A stretch of DNA of 21,978 nt from Haplomitrium mnioides (lineage: Eukaryota > Marchantiophyta > Haplomitriopsida > Calobryales), in NCBI GenBank assembly GCA_049999725.1, contig JBNGIS010008214.1, positions 1-21,978 on the forward strand, in the 5' to 3' direction. The position numbers and the translations under genes were made by a program. Position 1 is the first letter of the stretch. Each line of letters begins with the position of its first letter. The notes under the pieces are model-generated. The model saw only the letters and a list, made by a program, of their open reading frames with translations, was not told the DNA's origin and made no database searches. This document shows, in pieces, positions 9,089 to 19,788 of this stretch.

Positions 9089-9687
9089 TCTGCTAAATGT
9101 TGGAGGAGGCATACTAAGGGATTAGTAAAGTACATAAATTCAAAGATTGCTCAATAATTTGAGTAGGAATGGAGCAAGAACCTTGTCATTTGGTATGCTC
9201 CAAATCACCAAACCCTATGCGCATATATGTTTTGATACTCCAACCAAACTTCATTACTCTCAAACTAGAGTTCCTCTAGTGGAACCCAAGCAAAAGAGTA
9301 ACACCTTGAAAACTACTTGGTGGCATTCAAGTCACCATCTTGAGAATGTTGTTAATGAATTTTGTCATCAACCGAGAAAGATGACAAAGTCCAAGATTAG
9401 AATGTATTTGTTGATTTGACTCTAAGAAAAAAATCACAACATCAATTGAATTTTGATTGGAATATGTTGTTATCTTTGGCAGTATTCAATCAAACTACTG
9501 TGTCTACTCAAGTTGGATTTAAAACCATGACAAAAGGGACATTAGGAAAAGGGAAACGCCTAATCAAATCGTCAAATGAAAGTTTAGGCAATGTTTCCCA
9601 ATCAAAAAATATTTCTTTAAATATATCGCCAAGTGCTCCAATTATTTTGGGAAAAATATTGCTATAAATTCAAGATTTTGGTAGGGA
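9089..9687. other. Unassigned stretch with two weak open frames
   Basis: Plus-strand frames 9147-9419 (90 codons) and 9416-9667 (83 codons) abut with a 4-base overlap, and a third (9633-9872) runs into the tandem repeat. No domain, membrane segment or family motif is recognisable. They could be a decayed transposon gene, but this is not supported enough to call a CDS. Confidence 0.35.
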
Positions 9688-11339
9688 GTTCTCGTTTAAC
9701 TGAAACTTGTTTACCTAAATTTAACAAGTATGCTTCCAAACCAAAGTATACTTTAGACGGCGTAGAAGATCTTGAAGGTAATGCTTTGTCTCCAATAGCT
9801 GGATTTCCATACAAACCAAATCAACCAGCCAAATATAAGAGTTCTTTATCTAGGTCAAACCCAAATGGGTAAATCTTATATGTGAAAATTTTTTGTTGAA
9901 ATTTTATCATAATTATTGCACTAACAAGTGGGGCATAGGAAGAGGAACCTCGCTTCAAGTGTGTTGTTTGCAGTATAGTGATGATAGATGTTCAAGCTCA
10001 AACCCGCTTACAATGCTTACTCAAGTTTATGGAGCAATGTTTGTGAATCTAGTTTTCATGGTATTGTTTATTGGTGCAAAAATAAACTTTAGAGTCCCGA
10101 ACTTTGTTTTGGTCTTGAGATACTATTCATCTTAGAGAAATTGCAAGCTTGCAAAGGATGTATATACTAGTCTAGAGATGATGGCTCTATGGAGATCTCA
10201 CAATGGTTTTGATGGGAATCAAGCATATCAACTTGGTCGAGTTCTCTTTTAACTGAAACTTGTTTACCTAGATTTAACAAGTATGCTTCCAAACCAAAGT
10301 ATAATTTAGACGACGTAGAAGATCTTGAAGGTAATGCTTTGTCTCCAATAGCTGGATTTCTATGCAAACCAAATCAACCAGCCAAATGTAAGAGTTCTTT
10401 ATCTAGGTCAAAATCCAAATGGGTAAATCTTCTACATGAAAATTCTTTGTTGAAAGTTTATCATAACTATTGCACTAACGAGTGGGGCATAGGAAGAGGA
10501 ACCTCACTTCAAGTGTGTTGTTTGTAGTATAGTGATGATAGATGTTCAAGCTCAAACCCGCTTACAATGCTTACTCAAGTTTTTGAAGCAATGTTTGTGA
10601 ATCTAGTTTTCATGGTATTGTTTATTGGTGCAACAATAAACTTTAGAGTCACGAACTTTGTTTTGGTCTTGAGAAACTATTCATCTTAGAGAAATTGCAA
10701 GCTTACAAAGGATGTATATACTAGTCTAGAGATGATGGCTCTATGGAGATCTCACAATGGTTTTGCTGGGAATCAAGCATATCAACTTGGTCGAGTTCTC
10801 CTTTAACTGAAACTTGTTTACCTAGATTAAACAAGTATGCTTCCAAACCAAAGTATACTTTAGACGACGTAGAAGATCTTGAAGGTAATGCTTTGTCTCC
10901 AATAGCTGGATTTCTATACAAACCAAATAAACCAGCCAAATATAAGAGTTCTTTATCTAGGTCAGAACCCAAATGGGTAAATCTTCTATGTGAAAATTCT
11001 TTGTTGAAAGTTTATCATAACTGTTACACTAATGAGTGGGGCATAGGAAGAGGAACCTCACTTCAAGTGTGTTGTTTGTAGTATAGTGGTGATAGACATT
11101 CAAGCTCAAATGCGCTTACAATGCTTACTCAAGTTTTTGAAGCAATGTTTGTGAATCTAGTTTTCATGGTATTGTTTATTGGTGCAACAATAAACTTTAG
11201 AGTCACGAACTTTGTTTTGGGCTTGAGATACTATTCATCTTAGACAAATTGCAAGCTTACAAAGGGTGTATATACTAGTCTAGAGATGATGGCTCTATGG
11301 AGATCTCACAATGGTTTTGCTGGAAATCAGGCATATCAA
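9688..11339 (+). repeat. Tandem triplication of a ~553-bp unit
   Basis: Units begin with GTTCTC at 9688, 10241 and 10795, giving lengths of 553, 554 and about 545 bp. Each holds about 230 bp of sequence not found in the right LTR, and then about 315 bp matching the outer end of the 3' LTR (GAGTGGGGCATAGG and beyond). By eye, units 2 and 3 differ at about 13 of 258 aligned positions in their left part. Open frames inside (10339-10527, 10743-11081) are not carried through, because 553 is not a multiple of three and stops recur. Confidence 0.95.
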
Positions 11340-13002
11340 GAAGAAGTATAGCCATAGACATGCACACATATTCTCTCCTCACTAAAGGATGGTAGGTAAA
11401 TTCAGGACCTTAGAAGGAAGTCGATAGCTAGTAAAGGTCATCTGCAAATCTACTTTATGAAAAGAGAGGTTTGGAATCTTCTACTAGACAAAGAGATGAC
11501 AACAAGCTAGTACTCTCAAGTCTATTGAAGTATTCTGAGCATTCATACACATATTGTAAGTAGGTCTTTAGATATTTTTTGTTTTTTTGAAAGAGATCAC
11601 AATCACATTTCAAGAAGATGGTTTGCATTGCATGCTTTGGGTGGTGCTGGTCAAATAGTATAGTGGTCAATGTGATGGTTCAATTTTTGAGAGTTCGGCA
11701 ATGTTAAAGAAGGGTTTGTAATCAAGAAAACAAGTTAGTCATGAGCTCTTACACCAAGAGGGGTGCTAATAAAGACTCAAAGGATTTGTAGTTGGGTGAA
11801 GAGGATGAGTCTAGTTTTGGGTTTCAAAGATTGGGGAACAAAGATTCATAACTAATGCTATAATTGAGTTTTTGGATGTCAACTTGTATGTGCTATCCAT
11901 ACATGACGGCTCAGCTGCCCAAGAGTTGAGCAGTGATGGGTATAATGGGTAAATATCCTTAGAGACCAACAAGAGAGGGAACATACTCATTAATCACAAA
12001 AACAAAGAAGAGAACAAAAAACCTCTGAATCACGAAACACACATCGGGGAACAAATTACAACAATTAAGTGGGAATAGTACTACAAATAGGGAGGCTTGC
12101 AATAACAAGGGTTCAAAGAGACTATGTAGTTATAACACAGGCAAAAAGAATACTGAATTGATACTTGACCTTTAGTGAAAGAGCTCACAAAACTATGATA
12201 TGAACAATGTTGCGAAGAGTCGGGAAAGACAATACTACAAATTGCAATGTGCAAAAGATGAATAAAAAAGCAGATACATGAAGGTATACAAGAAGACAAT
12301 GCTTGGAAATTGGAATGTAAGACAAAATGAAGGTTGGAGTTGATAGAGAACCAATTTCAAAGTAGGTTGCAAAAGTTGGAGGGTAAAAATGACTTAGTCA
12401 ATGCAATCTAATGAGTTAAAGATTGCAAGGGCATGGAATGAGGACAAGTTTGAACTCTTGAGTTTGGAGTCACATACGCATGCATAAGCCAATCAAATAG
12501 ATATTCACAAACTTTCATATTATGATCTAGAGAGTTAACAAATATGGTTCCAACAATGTTCTAGTAAGCATGATTTGGGCAAGGTTTGTTAGTCCTCATG
12601 GATGACATTACAAGGACTATTCCATCAATTTATTCTCTAATAAAAGATAGTCAAGGTTCAAGTGTTTCACTTAATTTTTCATAGTCTTTAGAACAAGTCT
12701 TCAATACAAGCCAACCAGACTAGATATCCTACAGCCTACTAATACTTCTATAGAACTACTCATCTCAAGCACTCAACCTAGCAAGATCATTATGTTGGTG
12801 CAGCTTAAGCTTGTATTGCAAGTCACACAAAACAAAAGAAACAACACACTAGAAGAATGAAAAAAAATCATGAATAGTAGAGGTAGACTTCTGTTTCTAG
12901 TTCAGCACGATGTTTTTCTTCCTCCAACTAGCTAGCACACAAATGGGAATAAGCCTACATGTAAAAAAACACACAGATGTGAGGCAAACTCCTTTTTTGG
13001 CA
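11025..13002 (-). repeat. 3' LTR (left copy)
   Basis: It aligns along its length with 19789-21674. Shared landmarks include AATGAGTGGGGCATAG, CTTCTACTAGACAA, GCTGGTCAAATAGTA, AAGAGGATGAGTCTAGTTT, TTTCAAAGTAGGTTGCAAAA, TAGCAAGATCATTATG and AGGCAAACTCC. The copy is about 90 bp longer than the right one, mainly because of an extra stretch at about 11291-11378. Its first 315 bp are part of the tandem triplication. No TG start survives at 11025 (TTACAC, where units 1 and 2 have TTGCAC). Confidence 0.85.
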
Positions 13003-14180
13003 ATATATATAAAACACTGGTTCTCCATTCACCACCTAGCTGGAAGCACACTTCTTGATTACATAAGTCATCTCAATTATATAACCCATCTCGTGGCTTT
13101 CCTCTTTTGTTTTCTTTTCTTCCAACAACGAAATCGAGTAGGTCTCAAACAAGCAACAGTGCAGATTCATTTTGCTTCACAACTCAACACCTATAGATTC
13201 TGAACTATTTTCTATACAATTCTCCAATCCATACTCCTATTGATCTAGCTCCTTGTGCAACATTCTTCATTCTTCCATTTTCCCAATGTAAAATCGAGCA
13301 ATCCAATTGAGTTGTTATCAAGAGAGAGAATGTTTGGCCATATTAGAAGAGAGTGAGAGAGAAACAATTTTGCTGCTATATCTCTTGCATTATTTCTGAA
13401 ATTCATGTTTCTTTCTTAGCAATTTCTCCATTTCATCAGTCATCAGAAATCCTTGTCCTCATCGGGATGGCAGCCACCTTTCATTGGCTATGTCTCATGG
13501 CAATCAAATTCACATGCTACCAATCTTATTTTTCTTGTCTCATGCAAGTCTTTTTTGATGATTATTTAAAGTTTTGCTTACAAATTTTTACATAGATGGG
13601 GCCAAAAAAAATACACACATGTATAAGAAAGTAAATAATTGTTTTTCCCAACAGTTTTCTAGAAGAGCACTTACTCTTTTAAAAAAGATGTGTTCTTTCA
13701 ATTCTTCTTAGTGCCTCTGCTGAGGTTTGGCTTGCCTTTTGATACTCTGATGAAGTCTTGTTTTGCTCAATTGAAATTTATTCTATCATTCTAATTCGAG
13801 TACATTGAATTCTAATATATACATGAATGCTGATATATATAAATCTAATAATAAGAATTCTTAATCTCTAATGTCATTGCTGAAAACTGTTTTGTGAGTG
13901 AATAACGAGTTGATGCAGTTTTTTTGAGCTCTGTTGTTGCAATTGAGTGCTCCTTAGACTTGACATAATACTCTATCTTTTCTTGTAATAGATCTAATGG
14001 TTTAAGGTTTGAGTGTTTCATATGAAAAGGATAAAAGAAAGATTCAAGTTTGGGGAATGAAAGTTGGCTTGGAGATATTTGGGCAATAAATCACAAAAGT
14101 TTGGAAGAGAGAAAACAGAAACCAAAAACAAAGCACAAATCCAGATTAACAAAAAGAGAAACAAATCACAAAAACAAAAA
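13003..14180 (-). other. Retrotransposon 3' interior, non-coding
   Basis: This lies between the integrase stop and the 3' LTR. No conserved reading frame is seen; plus-strand frames 12910-13203 and 13353-13595 look like chance. A polypurine tract should abut the LTR at about 13003, but the sequence there is AT-rich. The nearest purine run on the minus strand is about 13093-13123, so the tract is decayed or the LTR edge is misplaced. Confidence 0.6.
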
Positions 14181-15200
14181 TCACTTATAATACAACTTCA
14201 CATGATTTGCAACAATTGGAGCAACAAAGGAAGTTCTATTGAGTGTTTCTAAACTCAAAACACCATGTGCATATATCTCTTTTATTTTGTAGGGACCTCA
14301 TCAGTGTGTTATGAACTTTGGAGAAAATATGATGAACCTGCTAAAAACAAGAACTAAATCATTGATTCTAAAGTGTTTGTTCTTAATGCACATATCAAAT
14401 TGTCATTTGATTTGTAATTGATGTGAGAAATGCAAGGCAAAAGCAGCCATACAATCCTTATGGAGTTGTTCTAATCAGGCAAGTTAGTACTTTAAAGACT
14501 CAATAGAGCTTAATCTGTAAGCTATGGCAACTCTAAGGAGAAGATCTGAATCTCAATAGGAAGTAATGTTGTTTAGCCATAGACAAAGTGGAGAGGAGTA
14601 TAACTTGAGGTTAATTTTGTCATTGATTGATTGGCCTAAAGTGCAACAAGCACATGCTCATCTCAATCAAAATGGATTTGAAAACTTTGTTCGTTGATTC
14701 AGCTTGTCTATTTTCTTGAGGATGATAAGGGGAAAAGGTACGATGTCGGATAGAGTAGATTGTAGTAAAGGTTGTAGTAATGTTGTTTAGAAAATGCATT
14801 CCATGATCACTAACAAACTCTTACAAGCAACCAAATCAGGTGAGAATATGGGAGAAAGAAAGCTATTGAAGCTGCATTGTTGGCATGAAGTACAATTGCC
14901 TCAACCTATTTCGTGACATAGTCAATTGTAGCCAAAATGTATTGGTTCTGATGGCTTCATGAAAGGGGAGAGATTTTATTGATAAAGTCTAGACCCCAGT
15001 TTTTAAAGCTAGGAAGAGGAAGAATTGGAACAAGTGGCATCTCATCTTGCTTCATGCGTCTACGTATTTGTCGACATGTGTTGTAGATATGTGAGAATTG
15101 GAAAAAGAAGGTTTGCCACTTTTAACTAGAAAAGAGGATTTTCAAGGTTGTTGTCTTTCTAGCAAAGTGTCCACCATAGGCTGATGTGTGAGAACTATGC
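14181..15200 (-). pseudogene. Integrase region of Ty3/gypsy pol
   Basis: Integrase inserts the cDNA into the host genome. The zinc-binding region is decayed but visible as YGGHFARKTTTLKIL (about 15180). The core has WGLDFI (first Asp codon 14988-14990), FVSDHGMHF (second Asp 14806-14808) and YHPQENRQAE (Glu 14698-14700), giving exactly D-35-E between the last two. The first Asp is in a different frame from the second. The C-terminal module is present as GPYKIKEIY (14289-14297 onward) and runs to VANHVKLYYK with a plausible natural TGA at 14181-14183. Several stops and at least one frameshift disable it. Confidence 0.9.
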
Positions 15201-15379
15201 ATAACTTGAGAAGACTGGAGGGAATCATGCAACAATAGAGGACACCATCTTCACCAATATGATAAAGGAAACCAAACACAATAGTGTAGGGTGTTGTGGA
15301 CCAAACAAAGGATCGGACTTGATATGACTTAAGCTAAAGAGGTAAGATATTAGAGGTAAGAAAGGAGATCAAATGATTA

Positions 15380-16000
15380 TACCTAGGATGGGTTGACAAA
15401 TGAGCAAATAGATGCTCATTCACTGGATTTTTGGACATCAATGAAGCTATTTGAAAAATCCATAAGTCTGAAAAGTTGTAATCCAACAAAACATGATCCA
15501 GATCACCAGAAATGTGGGATAGAAGATCGCAATTACCATTTTTTACTCCAAGTCTAACTTGAACCATGAATGTAAATTCTTGAAGCAATAACACCCAATG
15601 AGCTAATCTGCCAATCAATTCAAGCTTGTTCAACATACTTCAAGCTATTGTGATCAACTATGAAAACAAAGTCGCAACCAAGAAGATAGTGGTGGAACTT
15701 TTGAACAATGTAGATCATGCCAAGAGCTTCATGTTAAGTAGCACTATAATTTTGCTCAACAATGCTTTGTTGCTTCCATGTGTAGTATATAGGACATTCT
15801 CTCTCATTGTGCATATAGGAAAGTACAACTTCTGTTATAGTGGAAGAAGTTTCGACCATAACAAAGAATGAAAGAGACCAATAGACGAGGGAAGGGAAAG
15901 GAAGAGAAGCCAATATGTTTTAAAAAATTTCAAAAGCTTGTTGGCATTCGTGTGTCCACTCTAAAGGAACTCAATGATGAATAAGAGAATAGATAGATGA
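15380..16000 (-). pseudogene. RNase H region of pol
   Basis: RNase H removes the RNA template during reverse transcription. Readable stretches include HEALGMIYIVQKFHHYL, FVFIVDHNSLKYV, RLAHWVLLLQEFTF and VKNGNCDLLSHI. The last two are the typical end of this domain in plant Ty3/gypsy pol. Frames change between them and stops are present, for example just before HEALGM. The open frame 15334-15636 covers only the C-terminal part. Confidence 0.85.
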
Positions 16001-16039
16001 GGCAAATTTAGCATAGTTCTTGCAATATCTATGATGGTA

Positions 16040-16790
16040 AGCTAATTTTCCAAAGAAGAGTTGTAAGTGCTTCATAGTTTGAGGTTCGAGAAATGAAAGT
16101 ATGATGCTCACTTTGGCTGAATCGGAGTGCAAAGTTATTTCCAAGACAATATAGCTAAATAAAATACCTCCAAGTGCAAAGAGCTTGCATTTCTTTGGAT
16201 TGAGGAAAATTCCAAATTTATGAAAGTCAATTCAAGTTTTGTGAGGTGAGGGTCTTGAGAGCTATAAATCGTGAAGTCATTTAAATAGATCTTGATGCAC
16301 TTGTGAGGGCCGTAAAGAAGAGAGTTAAAGACCAATATAACCATACAATAGATGGCACTAGGAGCATTGCACAATCTGAAAACCAATTCGTTGCAACCCC
16401 AAGACGTAATGACAGTAGTTTCAGAACAAGAATCAGGATGGATCTTTATCTGAATGTATCTTGAGATTTTGAAGCTATCAAGAAAGCTAAAACATTCATA
16501 GCCAACAACATTGTCAAGGATTGTACCAATAAAAGGTATTGAGAAATGTTCAAGAGTTGTAGTTGAATTTAGGCCTTTAAAATCTCCACATATTTAGACA
16601 AAACCATTGGGTCTAGAAATGACAATGATCAGCGACACCCAATCTATGAGTCTTGTGTGGGATAAAATGCTAGTATTTAGCATTTTTGAAATATTAGCTT
16701 GCACAAATTCAATGTATTTTAGACTCATGCGATAAGGTTGTCTACAAAACGGCTTGGCGTGTGGGTGCAATTAGATTTGATATTGGTAGA
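16040..16790 (-). pseudogene. Reverse transcriptase region of pol
   Basis: Reading right to left: KPFCRQPYRMS, WVSLIIVISRPNGFV, CGDFKGLNS, IPFIGTILDNVVGYECF, FLDSFK, IKIHPD, TTVITSWGC, FRLCNAPSAIY and IYLNDF (16273-16290). These are RT motifs in normal order. The catalytic YLDD motif has its first Asp changed to Asn (codon 16279-16281), which would abolish polymerisation. Stops interrupt the frame near the start and before CGDF. The open frame 16135-16386 is only the palm C-terminal part. Confidence 0.92.
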
Positions 16791-17139
16791 TGGATGGAGG
16801 AATGCTTGTCATCTCATTGTATTCTCATGAGAACACACTTATATACTTGGAGATCAATTCAAAAAAGTCTTTTTCATAATTAGCTAGAAGGCTATTGTAA
16901 ACCTTTAAACTCTTATGCTGTTCTGAAACGACAAGACGATAAGAGAATATCACTTCAACTAGATTGCAAATGGCATAAAAGGAGTCGAGAATTTTTGGCT
17001 CATCTAAAGATTCATTGCCAAGCGCCCAAAATTGGTTGTGTAGATCAATGAAATATAAATTGTGAAATTGTTTGTGAACTTTCTGGTTTGAAGAAGCAAG
17101 AAAATTGGTATATAGAGAGAGAACAACGGAATTGGCAGA

Positions 17140-17465
17140 GGGACCAATTGTTAGAGTACCACTAGAGAAGTCCATCTTGACGTGACTTTGTTTTAACCAA
17201 GGATATTCTAAAAGCAAAGGATATTGGTTTTGTTGAAGAGTGTCGATCACAATGTAATGGACAAGATATTCTTGATCAACAAACAAAGTCAGAATGTTTC
17301 TCAAAACTCCAAAGGGAACAATCTCTTGACCAAATAGAAGTCGTACAAGCAAGGAGGATTTATGCAAAGCAGAGTACGGGTATCCAATAGACTACATCGT
17401 GGATTCAATCATGTTATATTTAGCGGATCCAGTGTCTAAGTGTGCTTTGAGGATCAAAACAATGT
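17140..17465 (-). pseudogene. Aspartic protease region of pol
   Basis: The protease cuts the Gag-Pol polyprotein. LKAHLDTGSAKYNMI carries the catalytic DTG triad intact at 17428-17436. After an in-frame TAG the same frame continues as FVDQEYLVHYIVIDTLQQ, YPLLLEYPWL and MDFSSGTLTIG (ending about 17143). The second conserved motif usually has Gly after the hydrophobic triplet, and here it is Glu (LLLE). The open frame 16825-17367 covers this end plus the linker to RT. The neighbouring RT on the same strand fixes the identity. Confidence 0.88.
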
Positions 17466-17469
17466 CAAT

Positions 17470-19270
17470 AAACACTACTATGGCAGTTGTTTTGAGATCA
17501 AATAGTGACACCATGTGATCAATATGAGTTTCAAGATCAAATAAAGCTAGAGTATTTGGGAAATCAAAAATTAGTGCATCAAAATCGGCTTACGAAAGAA
17601 TAATGGAATCAAGAATTGACATATAAGGAGAGCCTTTTTTCGTAATTGTAGCTCCAACTTGTGATCTTTCACTTGTGGCAAGGTATTAGCAAATCTCCTT
17701 GCAAAGCAGCAAGAGAAAACATTCAACTTGAGCAATTGACTCATGGTGACATAAGTTGGTTATTTAGCAAAATCTTTAAGAATATCGTAGTCATGTAACA
17801 AAGCCAAAGGAGAAGAAAACTCTAGTTTTTGTGGCAGGTCTTCATAACACTTGTAATCGGGTTTGAAACACAAGGAAAAAAAATCAACTATTATGTTAGA
17901 AACAAAAAAAAGCTTTCTCTGAATTGGCAAAAGAAAAAAGACAAACAATACATAGATCTAGAGCAAAATTTTGAATGGGAGCCATATTGATGAAGGAGTT
18001 GAGGATGGGACCAAAGGCATTAATCAAAGGAGAAACAGTAGCAATATGAGTTGCCAAGAAAAGTAGAGGAGGTAGAAGGTCAAAATTTGGAATCGGAGCC
18101 GGAAACAAAGATGGCAATTGAACTTTGAAACAAAGAGTGATATGCATAGGGACAACTTCTACCTATTGTAGATTTTGAGCATTTTGATTTTGAGAAGTCC
18201 TAGGTAGTATGAGAAAAAGTGCAAAAGAAGTAAAAGTAATTGATGTTTGTGGATCTAGTTTGTAATTTGTTGGATGAGGTTTGGATGTGCCATTGTAATT
18301 AAATTTTTTTGGGGCAGGTAAAAAGTGTCCGATGAGCAAGAGGAGTATAAAAGACATGTTGATATTGGGAATGTTACTGATAGTATCTGGACTTGTAATT
18401 CCACTGTTGTTGGTATGGTTCGAAAGACCTATGAGATAATCTTTGATTACTGTCATGATAGTATTGTTTAGTTTGTAGATGAAGGCAATCACACACAATA
18501 TGATTAGTCTGGTTGCAACTGTGAAAACGTTTCCCAAATGGAGGGCGAAAAGGCTGAAATTGGTACTAGTTTTGTTGTGGTTGATAGGATGTCTAGCAGA
18601 TATGCATCAAGGCTTGATAGAAGTATTGGACTAGCTTGAGCATAGGCCTTAGCAACAACAATAGGTTTGGCTTGCTAAATTGTTGCTTGATTAACTTCAA
18701 GAGCCTGTTAGGTTGTAATGGCATTGATTTAGTGTTAGATAGAGAAAACATTATTTGTGTGATCAAAAGACAAGCAAATTTGACACCTCTAAATAGAGGG
18801 ACAAGCTTAAAGGGGCCATGTTTCTTGTTGCAATGCATACACTATACATTTGAAGCAAAAAAATTCACAGTAGGAGTAGTACCCAAATTTACCATCTAGA
18901 GTTTAAGGTTGGAGATTTGATATGCAAACTTTGATGTATCTTTGGTCAACTTAGCTTCAAAATCAAAATTAGAACCAACTGAGGACTAAGACTTGGTAGG
19001 AACAACTTGGCTCAAAAGGGTAGAATGTGAATGGGATAGGCGATCGATTGACAAAGAAACGTAGGATAATGAAGAAGTTTGGGAGGACTCAAAAGCAAGG
19101 GATGTAGAGGATGCAAAACGATCTCATTTTAGTAGCATTTTTTTGTATAAAGTAGCCTAAACTCCAACAACAACTCAATTGATAGCTTATATGAGATCAA
19201 AAATATGGGGTCAAATTTTTTATGGATTTTATGGAATATGAATTTGAGATCATAATAGGAAGAAGACAAG
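17470..19270 (-). pseudogene. gag region with CCHC-like knuckle
   Basis: Its position between the leader and the protease makes this gag. A knuckle-like CMHCNKKHGPFK lies at 18803-18841: two Cys two residues apart and a His follow, but the last Cys reads as Leu and one spacer residue is missing. A TAG stands just upstream. Leftward, minus-strand frames 18163-18537, 17896-18147 and 17760-17948 are rich in Pro, Leu and Ser, with no motif I can name. The coding content is heavily decayed. Confidence 0.6.
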
Positions 19271-19485
19271 TGGAACAATGCAATTATGAAAAGCAAGGCA
19301 AAACATAACAGAGCAAGGCAATGCAATTTGTCAAAGCAAGGCAATACAATGCAATCACATAATGAAAATCTTGAATAGCAAAGCCATTCGCAACGCAAGG
19401 CATTTCTCTTAGTAACGTAGTTTGGATAAGCAAGACAATTCTAGCAAGGTATAGTAAAGCAAGGCAAGGCAAGAGCTAGTCAAGA
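19270..19485 (+). repeat. AGCAAGGCAA-type degenerate repeat
   Basis: The decamer-like string AGCAAGGCAA and close variants (AGCAAGACAA, CGCAAGGCAT, AGCAAGGTAT) recur at least seven times at irregular spacing. The stretch sits in the retrotransposon leader between the primer site and gag. It has no coding sense; the minus-strand frames 19129-19398 and 19284-19472 are runs of Leu, Ala and Cys from this repeat. Confidence 0.75.
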
Positions 19486-19773
19486 CAACAATAATAGGAA
19501 CATCAAATATTGGAGTTCGAGTAGACATATTCTCAGATAATAGCTACAATGTCTTCAAAACCAAGGGTATCAAACAAGGTTCAAGTTGTGATCCACCAAA
19601 GTATATCAATAGTTTCAAACCACATTCGATGGAAAATTTCTTAGAAATCTATGTCATAGGCTTCAGCCATCGCTTCAAACGACCACATAGTACAACTCAA
19701 GCAAAGAAAGCAGTGCAATGAAGATGAGGGGTGACAATAGGCAGATCAAAGTTGAATGAGGTGGAGGAAATTT

Positions 19774-19784
19774 CAATGGCACCA
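19774..19784 (-). promoter_or_regulatory. Primer-binding-site remnant, tRNA-Asp-like
   Basis: On the minus strand, four bases inside the 5' LTR end, the sequence is TGGTGCCATTG. The tRNA-Asp-type site known from Athila-like plant elements begins TGGCGCCGTTG. The two mismatches are C to T and G to A, each at a CpG, as expected from methylated-cytosine decay. The match is lost after 11 bases. The place fits, since this is exactly where similarity between the two LTRs ends. Confidence 0.6.
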
Positions 19785-19788
19785 CTAT

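Noticed and set aside
10743-11081. 112-codon plus-strand frame in the tandem unit as a real gene
   Set aside because: It starts in one unit and ends in the next, equivalent frames in the other units are broken, the unit is not a multiple of three, and no family fits.
13093-13123. Polypurine tract of the retrotransposon
   Set aside because: It is about 90 bp inside the point where LTR similarity ends, so it does not abut the LTR as required.
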